Of a stretch of DNA of 64,000 nt, positions 33,639 through 43,704 are shown one piece after another (position 1 is the stretch's first letter; each line of letters starts with the position of its first letter). This DNA is from Deefgea piscis (lineage in GTDB: Bacteria; Pseudomonadota; Gammaproteobacteria; Burkholderiales; Chitinibacteraceae): assembly GCF_013284055.1 (NCBI RefSeq), contig NZ_CP054143.1:1550001-1614000 (forward strand), in the 5' to 3' direction. Below the pieces are notes generated by a model, which worked only from the letters and a program-made list of their open reading frames with translations, searched no databases and was not told the origin of the DNA. The translations under genes and the position numbers were made by a program.

Positions 33639-34426
33639 TGTTATCTCGCACGCGGCGTCGCCCGAGAAATTTTGATGATGAGCTGATGATCGATGTCTCA
33701 GAGGAGGGCGGTGTTCGTAAGCTGCACTTTGGTAGTGATGACACGCAAAGCGCCATGAAGATCAATGCGCCCAATGAATTGCTACTGGCGTATTCGCGGT
33801 GTGTTTTTGCCAGCTTATTGTTTTTAGAACCGCCGCAAAAAATGTTGTTGATTGGTTTGGGCGGCGGCTCGATTGCCAAATGGGTGCATGAGTATTTGCC
33901 GACGACGCATTTGACGTGCGTTGAGCTATTTCAGCAGGTGGTGAATGTGGCGCGCTCGATGTTTTTTTTGCCACCAGATGATGAGCGTTTGGAGGTGATT
34001 ACCGGCGATGGCGCGGCGCATGTTTACAATATGGCCGACGAATCGGTCGATATGATTATGATGGACGCATATTCGGCAACCGGCATTGCTGCGCCATTGG
34101 CGAGTACCGACTTTTTTACCGCGTGCAAACATAAGCTGACCGATGATGGCGTTTTGGCGGTGAATTTATGGAGTATTGATCGCCGGTTCGAGCAGTATTG
34201 TGAGCAATTGGCGAGCGTATTTGATGGCCGTTTAATTTGTTTGCCAGCAAGACAAAAAGGCAATGTCATCGCTTTTGCTTTTATGCGTGGACAAAACAAT
34301 CCGCAGTGGGAGCGATTAGCCGATAAAGCCAAAAAACTCGAAGCTGAGTATGGTCTTGAATTTAATGAATTTGTCAGTGATTTAGCGCGAATGAATCCAC
34401 ATAACGATCGACGTTTGTTTCTCTGA
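33635..34426 (+). CDS. spermidine synthase-like methyltransferase-fold protein
   Basis: A ~263-residue protein of the spermidine synthase/SAM-dependent Rossmann class. [19 protein letters not shown] with [12 protein letters not shown] is the nucleotide-binding core, and ITGDGAAHV ... [14 protein letters not shown] is the following block. The usual polyamine-synthase N-terminal domain is reduced, so polyamine synthesis is not certain; many such proteins lack a known substrate. The start at 33635 overlaps the ttcA stop and has GGAG seven bases upstream, so it is cotranscribed with ttcA. Confidence 0.85.
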   Translation: MMLSRTRRRPRNFDDELMIDVSEEGGVRKLHFGSDDTQSAMKINAPNELLLAYSRCVFASLLFLEPPQKMLLIGLGGGSIAKWVHEYLPTTHLTCVELFQQVVNVARSMFFLPPDDERLEVITGDGAAHVYNMADESVDMIMMDAYSATGIAAPLASTDFFTACKHKLTDDGVLAVNLWSIDRRFEQYCEQLASVFDGRLICLPARQKGNVIAFAFMRGQNNPQWERLADKAKKLEAEYGLEFNEFVSDLARMNPHNDRRLFL

Positions 34427-34435
34427 TTAGGGCGG

Positions 34436-34519
34436 GGAATGGGGAATGGGGAGTAGGGAGTCAAAGCGGTGCGATATGGTGTTTTGACTACACCCCAATC
34501 CCGACTCCCGACTCCCCAT
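34436..34519. repeat. imperfect inverted repeat (GGGGAGTAGGGAGTC type)
   Basis: GGGGAGTAGGGAGTC at the left pairs with GACTCCCGACTCCCC at the right, ~40 bases apart, in the gap between the spermidine-synthase-like gene and rppH. It looks like a common intergenic palindrome rather than a terminator, as no T-run follows. Confidence 0.55.
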
Positions 34520-34595
34520 ACGAATAAAGGTTTTCAAGTGCTCGCGAATGTGAAAAAATCAGGGTAATCAACGAAATCTTAAATAGGTCGTACTT

Positions 34596-35090
34596 ATGCT
34601 CGATCGTGATGGCTATCGGCCAAACGTCGGCATCATTATCATTAATCAACAGAACCAAGTGTTTTGGGGGAAACGCGTGCGAGAGCATTCGTGGCAGTTT
34701 CCGCAAGGCGGCATTAAGCAGGGGGAAACTCCTGAGCAGGCGATGTTTCGAGAGCTGGCCGAAGAAGTTGGTCTGCTGCCGGAACATGTAGAAATTGTGG
34801 GCCGCACGCGGGACTGGATGAAATATGATGTGCCGACCAATTGGGTGCGCCGTGAATGGCGCGGTACTTATAGAGGACAAAAACAAATTTGGTTTATGCT
34901 CAGGCTAGTCGGGAAAGATTCTGACGTTTGCTTGCGTAAAACCACGCATCCCGAGTTTGATGCATGGCGCTGGAATGAATATTGGTCGCCGCTTGAGGCA
35001 GTGATTGATTTCAAACGTGGCGTATATGAAGCAGCTTTGGGTGAGTTAGCGCGATTGATTGGTCAACATCCGCCTTCAGTCGTCAACTAA
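34596..35090 (+). CDS. rppH: RNA pyrophosphohydrolase RppH
   Basis: A 164-residue Nudix enzyme. The Nudix box begins at G38 (GGIKQGET, then [12 protein letters not shown] ending at residue 60) with the GX5EX7REUXEEXGU pattern complete. The N-terminus [15 protein letters not shown] and HSWQFPQGG are diagnostic for RppH/NudH, which removes pyrophosphate from the 5' end of mRNAs and so starts RNase E decay. Length matches the family. It ends at a strong terminator (35102-35130). Confidence 0.96.
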   Translation: MLDRDGYRPNVGIIIINQQNQVFWGKRVREHSWQFPQGGIKQGETPEQAMFRELAEEVGLLPEHVEIVGRTRDWMKYDVPTNWVRREWRGTYRGQKQIWFMLRLVGKDSDVCLRKTTHPEFDAWRWNEYWSPLEAVIDFKRGVYEAALGELARLIGQHPPSVVN

Positions 35091-35101
35091 AACAGCATTA
35101 G

Positions 35102-35130
35102 AACGGGCGGCTTGGGTCGCCCGTTTTTTT
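35102..35130 (+). terminator. rho-independent terminator after rppH
   Basis: AACGGGCG-gcttgggt-CGCCCGTT followed by T residues, 12 bases past the stop. Confidence 0.9.
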
Positions 35131-35141
35131 ATTTGGATCTT

Positions 35142-36728
35142 ATGTCCGATTTCAATCGCTCATCGAGTGAGCATCTATGGCAATCGCTATCCCTATTTAA
35201 TATTTTCCGGCTATTAATCGTGATCGGCTTGATGGTGGGGGCGTTTTTACTCACCGGTGAGAGCTTGTTAGAGCGCGATCATTTTTGGGTGGTGATTTGG
35301 ATTTTAGGGTGTTACACCCTGTGCGGGATTATTTTTGCCTTTGGCATTGCCAAAAAATGGCCGCGTTTTGACGTGCAATTGTCGATTCATGTGTTGATTG
35401 ATGTGATTTTTATTGTGGCGTTGATGCATCTCGGTGGCGGGATTAAAAGCGGATTTGGGATTTTATTATTGCCGTATTTAGCTGGCGCCGGTTTGATTGC
35501 CCGTGGGCGAATGACGATCTTTCATGCGGCGATTGCCAGCATTGCTTTACTGGCTGAAATGCTGTGGAGCGCGATTCACGGTGATTTAGAGTCAACGATA
35601 CCAATGTCGACGGTATTTCTCTGTATCGCTTCATTTGCGGTGGCTTGGCTAGCATACCGCCTCTCTCGGTATGCCGAAGAAAACCGCGAATTAGCGGAGC
35701 GACGTAGTGTCGATATTGCAAATTTAGGTCAGCTCAATACGCGGATTTTACAAGACGTGTCTGACGGTGTGCTGGTGGTGGATAGCCGTAATTTAATTCA
35801 GCAATTTAATGAGCAAGCCGTTCGAGTCACCGGGGTTCGTACTGATTTAGGTAGCCCATTGGCGGCGGATTTTCCTGAATTGGCGGCGCCGTTACACCGC
35901 TGGCGCGAGTTTCCAGAGCTGGGCAGTAGTGAATTAGTGCAAACGGCGGGTGGGCGCAATACTTTACGAGCGCGTTTTGTGTCTTTAACGCATGATTCGA
36001 GCGGGAATGTGCTGATTTATCTCGAAGATATGGCGCGCTTACGCCGAGAATCACAGCAATTAAAACTCGCAGCGCTGGGGCGTTTAACCGCCAATCTGGC
36101 GCATGAGATTCGCAATCCTTTAGGTGCAATTAGCCATGCGGCTGAGCTGATGCGTGAAGAAGCGAATGATGATCCCTTATTGCAAAAATTGACGCGAATT
36201 ATTAACGACAATAGCCAACGCCTTGAGCGAATGGTGAAAGACGTTTTAGAGCTTAATCGTCGTGATCGTGTTGAGCGTATCGATATTCACTTGGCCGATT
36301 GGCTGGCCAATTTTGTCGATGAATTTCGCCAGCAAGAAAAAATACCGGTGCAGCTCGCTATTATTTGCCCGCCGGATGCGACGGTACGGTTTGATGTGGG
36401 GCATTTGCATCAAGTGCTATGGAATTTATCGCGCAATGGTTGGCGCTATTGCTTAAAGCAAGATCATAGTCTGCGTTTTACCGTGAGTGAATTTCGCTCT
36501 GGCTGGATGCTCAGTGTCATTAACGATGGACCTAGGGTACCGAGCGACGCGCAGAGCCAGCTGTTTGAGCCTTTTTTTACCACTGAAAGTAAAGGCACCG
36601 GTTTAGGTTTGTATATTGCGCGGGAGATTTGCGCCGCCAATGCCGCTTTACTGGAGTATCAATCCCCGCCTGAGAGCGGCGCTTGTTTTCGAATTTTATT
36701 TGGATATACCGATGGCGAAAAAATCTAA
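35142..36728 (+). CDS. pilS: two-component sensor histidine kinase PilS
   Basis: A ~528-residue membrane kinase. Residues ~20-180 hold about six transmembrane segments, then a PAS-like domain (LQDVSDGVLVVDSRN), the H-box LAHEIRNPLGAISHA, and the ATPase G-boxes FFTTESKGTGLGLYI. In relatives PilS senses PilA pilin in the membrane and phosphorylates PilR. The ATG at 35142 is chosen; the frame can be opened 10 codons earlier without a ribosome site. pilR follows with a 17-base overlap. Confidence 0.93.
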   Translation: MSDFNRSSSEHLWQSLSLFNIFRLLIVIGLMVGAFLLTGESLLERDHFWVVIWILGCYTLCGIIFAFGIAKKWPRFDVQLSIHVLIDVIFIVALMHLGGGIKSGFGILLLPYLAGAGLIARGRMTIFHAAIASIALLAEMLWSAIHGDLESTIPMSTVFLCIASFAVAWLAYRLSRYAEENRELAERRSVDIANLGQLNTRILQDVSDGVLVVDSRNLIQQFNEQAVRVTGVRTDLGSPLAADFPELAAPLHRWREFPELGSSELVQTAGGRNTLRARFVSLTHDSSGNVLIYLEDMARLRRESQQLKLAALGRLTANLAHEIRNPLGAISHAAELMREEANDDPLLQKLTRIINDNSQRLERMVKDVLELNRRDRVERIDIHLADWLANFVDEFRQQEKIPVQLAIICPPDATVRFDVGHLHQVLWNLSRNGWRYCLKQDHSLRFTVSEFRSGWMLSVINDGPRVPSDAQSQLFEPFFTTESKGTGLGLYIAREICAANAALLEYQSPPESGACFRILFGYTDGEKI

Positions 36729-38079
36729 AGTATTACCCCGAGTTTTGGTGGTGGATGATGAGCCTGATTTGGCCGATTTACTCGAATTAACTTTGCTCAA
36801 AATGGGGCTGGCGGTTGAAACCGCCAATGGGGTGATTGCCGCGAAAGCTTTGATTGATAAGCAGCATTTTGATTTGTGTTTAACCGATATGCGTATGCCC
36901 GATGGTGAGGGCTTGGATCTAGTTCGGTATATCCAAAGTAAAGGTTTAGATTTACCGATTGCGGTGATTACGGCATATGGCAATACCGAGAATGCCGTAG
37001 CGGCACTAAAAGCGGGCGCGTTTGATTATCTGGCCAAGCCCGTGGCGTTGGAGCAATTGCGGGCTTTAGTCAAATCGGCACTGAAAATTGAAGCTACGCC
37101 AGCGGTAAAAGCCGCGCGACGAGATCGTCCGTTGTTGGGCGATTCGCCAGCTTTGCAACACGCTTTGGTGTTAATTGAAAAACTAGCGCGCAATCAAGCG
37201 CCTGTGTATGTCACCGGAGAATCGGGCTCGGGTAAAGAGCGGGCGGCGCGAACGATTCATAGCTGTTCTAGCCGTGCGGATCAGCCATTTATTGCGGTGA
37301 ACTGTGGTGCGATTCCAGAAAACTTAATGGAAAGTGAGTTTTTTGGTTACCGCAAAGGGGCATTTACCGGCGCGCAAGAAGATCGCGAAGGTTTTTTTCA
37401 AGCCGCGCATGGCGGTACGCTATTTTTGGATGAAGTTGCCGATTTGCCCTTGCTGATGCAAGTTAAATTGCTGCGCGCCATTCAAGAGCGCAAAGTACGC
37501 AAAGTGGGCGGCGTGCAAGAAGAAGACGTGGATGTGCGGATTATTTCGGCAACGCATCAAAATCTATCCCGCTGCGTTGAGGCTGGGCGTTTTCGACAAG
37601 ATTTGTATTATCGATTGAATGTGATCGAGCTGAAAATGCCGGCGCTGCGCGAAATGGGCAACGATGTACTATTAATCGCTCAGTTTTTGGTCGAAGACAT
37701 CGCCGCGCGACATGGTATGCCGGTATTGGCTTTTACCGCGGCTGCTAAAGATGCGTTATGTCGTTATGATTTTCCTGGCAATGTGCGTGAATTAGAAAAC
37801 CTACTTGAGCGCGCAATGGCTTTGGCCGATGGCCAGCAGATCGATATTGATGATCTGCAATTGCAGCATGCCTCTGGTGACAAAGCCGAAGCGGTTGCGG
37901 CCAATTTAGGCGACACCTATCCATTGCAAGATTATCTGGACCGAGTCGAAAAAGTCGCCATTATCGCCGCTTTGGATAAAACCGGCTTTAATCGAACGCA
38001 GGCCGCTAAACTACTCGGTGTGACCTTTCGTAGTTTGCGCTATCGCTTAGAAAGATTGGGAATTACGCAAGATGAGTAA
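36712..38079 (+). CDS. pilR: sigma-54-dependent response regulator PilR
   Basis: A 455-residue NtrC-type regulator with three parts: a receiver domain with phospho-acceptor D59 (CLTDMRMP), an AAA+ sigma-54 activation domain (GESGSGKE Walker A, GAFTGA loop, GGTLFLDEVADL), and a C-terminal Fis-type helix-turn-helix (NRTQAAKLLGVTFRSLRYRL). It normally activates pilA from a sigma-54 promoter; no pilA is in this window. The start MAKKSKV at 36712 overlaps the pilS stop. Confidence 0.95.
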   Translation: MAKKSKVLPRVLVVDDEPDLADLLELTLLKMGLAVETANGVIAAKALIDKQHFDLCLTDMRMPDGEGLDLVRYIQSKGLDLPIAVITAYGNTENAVAALKAGAFDYLAKPVALEQLRALVKSALKIEATPAVKAARRDRPLLGDSPALQHALVLIEKLARNQAPVYVTGESGSGKERAARTIHSCSSRADQPFIAVNCGAIPENLMESEFFGYRKGAFTGAQEDREGFFQAAHGGTLFLDEVADLPLLMQVKLLRAIQERKVRKVGGVQEEDVDVRIISATHQNLSRCVEAGRFRQDLYYRLNVIELKMPALREMGNDVLLIAQFLVEDIAARHGMPVLAFTAAAKDALCRYDFPGNVRELENLLERAMALADGQQIDIDDLQLQHASGDKAEAVAANLGDTYPLQDYLDRVEKVAIIAALDKTGFNRTQAAKLLGVTFRSLRYRLERLGITQDE

Positions 38080-38719
38080 GTCGCTTGAGCAGCTTGAATC
38101 CGCAACAATCAAATCGAGTGAGCCAATGCTGCAATTTGAAATTGATGAATTGGGCTGGTGCAATGCGGCTAAGCGGATCCCTAGCCCCAATTGTGATGCT
38201 CGCCCAGCAGGGCAAGCACCCGATATGCTGGTGATTCACAATATTCATTTGCCACCGCAACCTGCTGGCGCGCTTGAATTTACTGGTTCGGATATTGAGC
38301 GGCTATTTACCAATACGCTGGAGGTGGCGGATCACGCTTGTTATGCTGAGTTGGCGCAATTGCGGGTGTCGGCGCATTTTTTGATTCGCCGCAGCGGTGA
38401 AATCTTGCAATTTGTACCGTGCGAGCTGCGCGCTTGGCATGCGGGCGTTTCACGCTGGCAAGCGCGTGAGCGTTGTAATGATTTTTCGATTGGCATTGAA
38501 ATGGAAGGCTCAGATTTTGTGCCCTTTATGCCGGCGCAATATACAGCGTTAAATTCTCTAGCTGCAGCATTGCAGCGCCGCTACCCGCTGGCTTTTTTAC
38601 TCGGGCATAGCGAGATTGCACCGGAAAGAAAAACCGATCCCGGGCCTTATTTTAACTGGAATGCGCTTGCAGCGCCGATTTTGGAATTACGCCAAACTGG
38701 CAACATCAGCCAAAGCTAA
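38072..38719 (+). CDS. ampD: 1,6-anhydro-N-acetylmuramyl-L-alanine amidase AmpD
   Basis: A 215-residue cytoplasmic zinc amidase of the N-acetylmuramoyl-L-alanine amidase type. Zinc ligands appear as H56 (VIHNIHLP), a His in GHSEIAPERKTDPGP and the Asp in the same block; SAHFLIRRSGEI is the usual middle segment. AmpD cleaves the peptide from anhydro-muropeptides during wall recycling and so influences beta-lactamase induction. The ORF overlaps pilR by eight bases; the ATG at residue 19 fits the usual AmpD N-terminus and may be the real start. Confidence 0.93.
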   Translation: MSKSLEQLESATIKSSEPMLQFEIDELGWCNAAKRIPSPNCDARPAGQAPDMLVIHNIHLPPQPAGALEFTGSDIERLFTNTLEVADHACYAELAQLRVSAHFLIRRSGEILQFVPCELRAWHAGVSRWQARERCNDFSIGIEMEGSDFVPFMPAQYTALNSLAAALQRRYPLAFLLGHSEIAPERKTDPGPYFNWNALAAPILELRQTGNISQS

Positions 38720-38821
38720 TATTTCTGCTGCGTTGCCGCAACGATTGTCGTTTATTCATGCCCCTGCAGTGTATCGCAGGACTATAATCCGCAACCTCTA
38801 CTTGGTTTGATAGAAATATAC

Positions 38822-40714
38822 ATGTCGACTTCTCAAGCGCAGGATCCAAAAAAGCTGGCTGGACTGATCGTTGGTGCGATTGGTGTGGTCTATGGCGATA
38901 TTGGTACTAGCCCGCTGTACACTCTGAAAGAATGTTTTAACGGCCATGTGGCCCTTGATTTAAATCCAGCGAATATTTTAGGGGTTTTATCGCTGATTTT
39001 TTGGAGCCTGATGATCGTCGTTTCGACGAAATACATCATGTTCATTATGCGCGCAGATAATCGCGGCGAAGGCGGCATTTTGGCCTTGATGGCCTTGGCC
39101 GCGCGTAATGCCACACCTGGTTCTCGCAAGGCCATGTGGATTACCATTATTGGTCTATTTGGCGCAGCCTTGTTTTATGGCGACTCGATCATTACCCCGG
39201 CGATTTCTGTGCTTTCGGCATTAGAGGGGATTAGCATTGTTTCGCATACCTTTGATCCCTACATTATTCCAATTGCTATTGCGGTGATGGTGGCGCTGTT
39301 TTGGATTCAAGCGCGCGGTACGGCCAGTATGGGCAAGTTATTTGGCCCGATTACCATTGCTTGGTTTTTGGCATTGGCGGGCTTAGGCATTGCACAAATT
39401 ATTCAAGCGCCTGAAGTTTTAAAAGCGCTTAACCCTTTGTATGCGATTGAGTTTTTTATCGGCAGTCCAAAAATTGCCTTTATTTTACTCGGTGCGGTGG
39501 TGTTGGCTTTAACCGGTGCTGAGGCTTTATATGCCGATATGGGGCACTTTGGTCGTCCGGCGATTCGCTATGCGTGGTTTGGCTTGGTATTGCCTGCTTT
39601 GATGCTTAATTATCTCGGCCAGGGCGCGCTATTGTTGACCACCCCCGAAGCGATTAAAAATCCATTTTATATGATGGCACCGGGATGGATGGTCATGCCG
39701 CTGGTGGTATTGGCCACTTGTGCGTCGATTATTGCTTCGCAAGCGGTGATTTCTGGGGCGTATTCGGTCACTAGCCAAGCGATTCAGCTCGGCTTTGTGC
39801 CGAGGATGGATATCCAGCATACGTCTGAGCGTGAAATTGGTCAGATTTATATGCCGGGGATTAATTGGTTTTTATTGGCCTCGGTGATTTTATTGGTCAT
39901 TGGTTTTAAAACATCGAGTAATTTGGCGGCCGCGTATGGTTTTGCGGTGACCTGCACCATGGTGATGACCACTTTGTTGGCGTTTATGGTCTTGGGACGT
40001 GGTTTGGCCGGTTGGAAAAAGTACGGCTTATATGCCATGTTGAGCTTATTTTTAGTCGTTGATTTGGCGTTGTTTGCTTCAAACTCGCTCAAAATCCATG
40101 AGGGTGGCTGGTTCCCATTGGTGATTGGTTTAGTGGCCTTTATCTTGATGACGACTTGGAAACGCGGTCGTAAGATGCTTTCGGCGAAATTGCTTGAAGG
40201 TGAAATGCCATTAACTGGCTTTGTGGAAAGCCTTGAAGCGCATCCGCCGCAGCGCGTGGAAGGGATTTCAATCTTTATGACCGCCAATACCGATACGGTG
40301 CCGCATGCTTTATTACATAATTTAAAACACAATAAAGTGCTGCATGAGCAAGTGGTGTTTTTGACGGTGCAAACCAATGATATTCCCTATGTGCCACTGA
40401 AAGAGCGCGTCACAGTGCGGCGATTGGGGGAAAGTTTTTACCAAATTGTGGCGACGTTTGGCTTTAAAGAAGAACCCAATATTCCTGCTGTTTTGTTGCA
40501 AGTGACCCAGTTGCAGCCGGAGTTGGTATTTGATGAAATGAATACCTCGTTCTTCTTGTCGCGTGAAACGATTGTTGAGGCGAAATATCCATCAATGAGC
40601 TGGTGGCGTCGCCGCTTGTTTAGCTTGATGAGTCGCAATGCAACGCGGGTAACGAACTTCTTTAAAATCCCACCGAACCGTGTGGTTGAAATGGGGATGC
40701 AGGTAGAGCTATAG
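38822..40714 (+). CDS. kup: Kup-family potassium uptake protein
   Basis: A 630-residue KUP/HAK/KT transporter. The N-terminus has AIGVVYGDIGTSPLYTLKE, typical of K+ importers of this family, followed by about 12 hydrophobic segments and a cytosolic C-terminal domain. It brings in K+ with protons, mainly at low pH. The ATG at 38822 is chosen; a TTG at 38807 is in frame. A TATAAT at 38783-38788 could be its -10. It ends at a terminator shared with the convergent HAD gene. Confidence 0.95.
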   Translation: MSTSQAQDPKKLAGLIVGAIGVVYGDIGTSPLYTLKECFNGHVALDLNPANILGVLSLIFWSLMIVVSTKYIMFIMRADNRGEGGILALMALAARNATPGSRKAMWITIIGLFGAALFYGDSIITPAISVLSALEGISIVSHTFDPYIIPIAIAVMVALFWIQARGTASMGKLFGPITIAWFLALAGLGIAQIIQAPEVLKALNPLYAIEFFIGSPKIAFILLGAVVLALTGAEALYADMGHFGRPAIRYAWFGLVLPALMLNYLGQGALLLTTPEAIKNPFYMMAPGWMVMPLVVLATCASIIASQAVISGAYSVTSQAIQLGFVPRMDIQHTSEREIGQIYMPGINWFLLASVILLVIGFKTSSNLAAAYGFAVTCTMVMTTLLAFMVLGRGLAGWKKYGLYAMLSLFLVVDLALFASNSLKIHEGGWFPLVIGLVAFILMTTWKRGRKMLSAKLLEGEMPLTGFVESLEAHPPQRVEGISIFMTANTDTVPHALLHNLKHNKVLHEQVVFLTVQTNDIPYVPLKERVTVRRLGESFYQIVATFGFKEEPNIPAVLLQVTQLQPELVFDEMNTSFFLSRETIVEAKYPSMSWWRRRLFSLMSRNATRVTNFFKIPPNRVVEMGMQVEL

Positions 40715-40762
40715 GTATATTGCTCCAAGCATTATGAATTAAGGTTTATCGACCTATACATC

Positions 40763-40790
40763 AACGCAGCCTACGGGCTGCGTTTTTTTA
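40763..40790 (+). terminator. rho-independent terminator after kup
   Basis: AACGCAGCC-tac-GGGCTGCGTT with T-run. The T-run overlaps the stop region of the convergent HAD gene at 40788. Confidence 0.88.
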
Positions 40791-41408
40791 TAACTGTTTC
40801 AGTTGCGTAATGCAGCGATCGGCTGCGGGATGATTTTTATTGCCGTGGCGCAACCAGACCGTTTGCATGCCTAATTTTTTGGCAGTAATTAGATTGTCGA
40901 TGCTGTCTTCAACCATGATGCAATCGCTGGCTTGAAGTTTAAATTGGCGTAGCATTTGATGATAAGCCTTGGGTATTGGCTTAGGGGTAAGGTTAAGCGT
41001 ATCGATGGCCGCTATACCCATAAAATATCGCTCAATATCGAGTGCCGCGAGCATGGCTCTGGCGTAAGCAATGGGGCCATTGGTAAATAAAATCTTGTTG
41101 CCGTTGAGTCGGGCCAGTGTGGATTTAAGCTGTGGCATTGGATGCACTTGGCTCAGTAGTTGCGGCAAGGGGTGGCAAGCAGCTAAAAAATGATGCGGGT
41201 TTAGGTGGGGATGGTGGCGAACTAAGCCTAATAAAGTCGCCCCATAGCGCCGCCAATAATCTTGGCGCAGCTGATTGGCCGCCGATTGCTGCAGCTGTAA
41301 TTCACTTTGTAGCCAAGCGGTCATTGCCGAATCGATAACGGGAAATGCATGCCGACTGGCGTGATGCAGCGTATTGTCGAGATCAAAAATCCAAGTGGGT
41401 TGGGGCAT
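40788..41408 (-). CDS. HAD-superfamily pyrimidine 5'-nucleotidase-like hydrolase
   Basis: A 206-residue HAD hydrolase. Motif I is FDLDNTLH with nucleophile D9 and D11, motif II ILFTNGP, and motifs III/IV KPIPKAY and MVEDSIDNLITAKKLGM. The helical cap and the DLDNTLHHAS start match the pyrimidine 5'-nucleotidase/SDT1 group, which removes phosphate from UMP/CMP or damaged nucleotides. Its stop meets the kup terminator. Confidence 0.88.
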   Translation of the reverse strand: MPQPTWIFDLDNTLHHASRHAFPVIDSAMTAWLQSELQLQQSAANQLRQDYWRRYGATLLGLVRHHPHLNPHHFLAACHPLPQLLSQVHPMPQLKSTLARLNGNKILFTNGPIAYARAMLAALDIERYFMGIAAIDTLNLTPKPIPKAYHQMLRQFKLQASDCIMVEDSIDNLITAKKLGMQTVWLRHGNKNHPAADRCITQLKQL

Positions 41409-41471
41409 AGCAGAGAAAATGGCCGATGAGATCGGCCATTGTGTCGAGTTTATTCAAGATAAACAATGTGT

Positions 41472-41903
41472 TTAGCTGTAAATATATTGCTCAAGTTGCT
41501 CAATGGTGAATTCTTGCTCGGCCATTTTTTCATGCACCAAATCACCGATCGATAACACGCCCAGTACGGTATCGCCGTCCAGTACCGGTAGGTGACGAAT
41601 ACGTTTTTCAGTCATGAGCCCCATACATTCATTGGTAGTGGCATTGGGGGGAACGCACAGTAATTTATGCGTCATGATTTCGGCAACCGGTGTGCCAGAT
41701 GAGGTTTTTCCCATCAGAACGACTTTGCGCGCGTAATCTCGCTCGGAGAAAATCCCGACGAGTTTGTCGTTTTCCATCACTAAAATGGCACCGATATTGG
41801 CATCGGCCATCATTTGTAAGGCTTGATAGACTGTTGCATTTGGAGAGACTGCGATGGTCTCGTGTTTGTTTTTGGCGGCGAGCATTTGACGTGCGGTTGT
41901 CAT
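41472..41903 (-). CDS. CBS-domain pair protein
   Basis: A 143-residue protein made of two CBS domains (first ~8-65: VSPNATVYQALQMMADANIG; second ~75-130: MTEKRIRHLPVLDGDTVLGV). Such stand-alone pairs bind adenosine nucleotides and may regulate partners; no partner is evident here. It lies downstream of argB across a terminator at 41965-41993, so it is probably transcribed on its own. Confidence 0.9.
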   Translation of the reverse strand: MTTARQMLAAKNKHETIAVSPNATVYQALQMMADANIGAILVMENDKLVGIFSERDYARKVVLMGKTSSGTPVAEIMTHKLLCVPPNATTNECMGLMTEKRIRHLPVLDGDTVLGVLSIGDLVHEKMAEQEFTIEQLEQYIYS

Positions 41904-41964
41904 TGTTGGTTTTCCCTTGGCTAAGCAGTGTTTTTACTGTAGCTGACAGGGTTTAACATGCAAG

Positions 41965-41993
41965 AAAAAAGGGCGACTTCAGTCGCCCTTTTT
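41965..41993 (-). terminator. rho-independent terminator after argB
   Basis: GGGCGAC-ttca-GTCGCCC with A-run on one side and T-run on the other, so it can act in both directions; it ends argB on the minus strand. Confidence 0.9.
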
Positions 41994-42010
41994 ATCATAT
42001 TGCTAGCGGT

Positions 42011-42940
<930 letters not shown>

Positions 42941-43025
42941 TCAGAAATCTGGGGGTGGATTGTGTCGCAAAATAAATAGTAGATGAATCACCTTGAATGA
43001 TTGACGTTGAAATTGGGAGTGTAGA

Positions 43026-43049
43026 TAATAAATGAACGTTCATTTATTA
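43026..43049. promoter_or_regulatory. 24-bp perfect palindrome, TetR-family operator
   Basis: The centre TGAACGTTCA extends symmetrically to 24 bases (43026-43049), ending just 10 bases before the TetR start at 43060. Position and symmetry are those of a self-regulating TetR-family operator controlling the efflux operon. Confidence 0.8.
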
Positions 43050-43059
43050 GCGAAATGTC

Positions 43060-43704
43060 ATGTGCCCCATCAAATGTTGGTCGCGACGGAAAGAAGCGCG
43101 GCCACAGGAAATTCTCGAGGCGGCTTTAGCCTTGTTTGTCGAAAAAGGCTATGCCGCCACCAAGATCGAAGACATTGCCCGTGCCGCCGGCGTAACCCGT
43201 GGCACGCCTTATTTGTACTTTGCCAATAAAGAAGAAATCTTCAAATCGGTGATTCGTTCCTTGCTGTTACCGCAACTGGCGATTGGTGCAACGCTATTAC
43301 AAGACTGGCAAGGCAATGCCCGGGATTTGCTGCAAGAGCTATTTCATTTGTGGTGGCGTAATGTTGGCGCTACATCGCTATCGGCATTGCCCAAATTGAT
43401 GATTGCTGAAGGGGGTAATTTCCCTGAGGTGATGCAGCTTTACAATGAAGAAGTGATTGCGCCGGGACAGGCAATGTTGCGGCATGTGCTAGCGCTGGGC
43501 GTGGCACGTGGCGAATTTGTGGTTAACGATATCGACTACGCTGCGCATATTTTATCTAGTCCGATGGTCATGGCCATGCTGCTGCAAAACACCCCTTTAT
43601 ATTGTTTACCCGCTGATTTTTCAGCCCAGCGTTACGTGCAATGCACGGTGGATTTATTTTTAACCGGCCTTCTGGCCCGTCCTATGGATGCCTCTCATGC
43701 TTAA
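43060..43704 (+). CDS. TetR/AcrR family transcriptional regulator
   Basis: A 214-residue repressor. The N-terminal helix-turn-helix is in ILEAALALFVEKGYAATKIE-DIARAAGVTRGTPYLYFANK; the rest is an all-helical ligand domain. It is the first gene of an operon with an RND efflux pump and is preceded by a 24-bp perfect palindrome, so it very likely represses itself and the pump until a toxic ligand binds. The ATG at 43060 lacks a clear ribosome site, and because the operator is so close the leader would be very short. Its stop overlaps the adaptor gene. Confidence 0.92.
   Translation: MCPIKCWSRRKEARPQEILEAALALFVEKGYAATKIEDIARAAGVTRGTPYLYFANKEEIFKSVIRSLLLPQLAIGATLLQDWQGNARDLLQELFHLWWRNVGATSLSALPKLMIAEGGNFPEVMQLYNEEVIAPGQAMLRHVLALGVARGEFVVNDIDYAAHILSSPMVMAMLLQNTPLYCLPADFSAQRYVQCTVDLFLTGLLARPMDASHA

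Noticed and set aside
36616-36711. N-terminal extension of pilR inside pilS
   Set aside because: The extension is out-of-family sequence; the ATG at 36712 begins a normal receiver domain.
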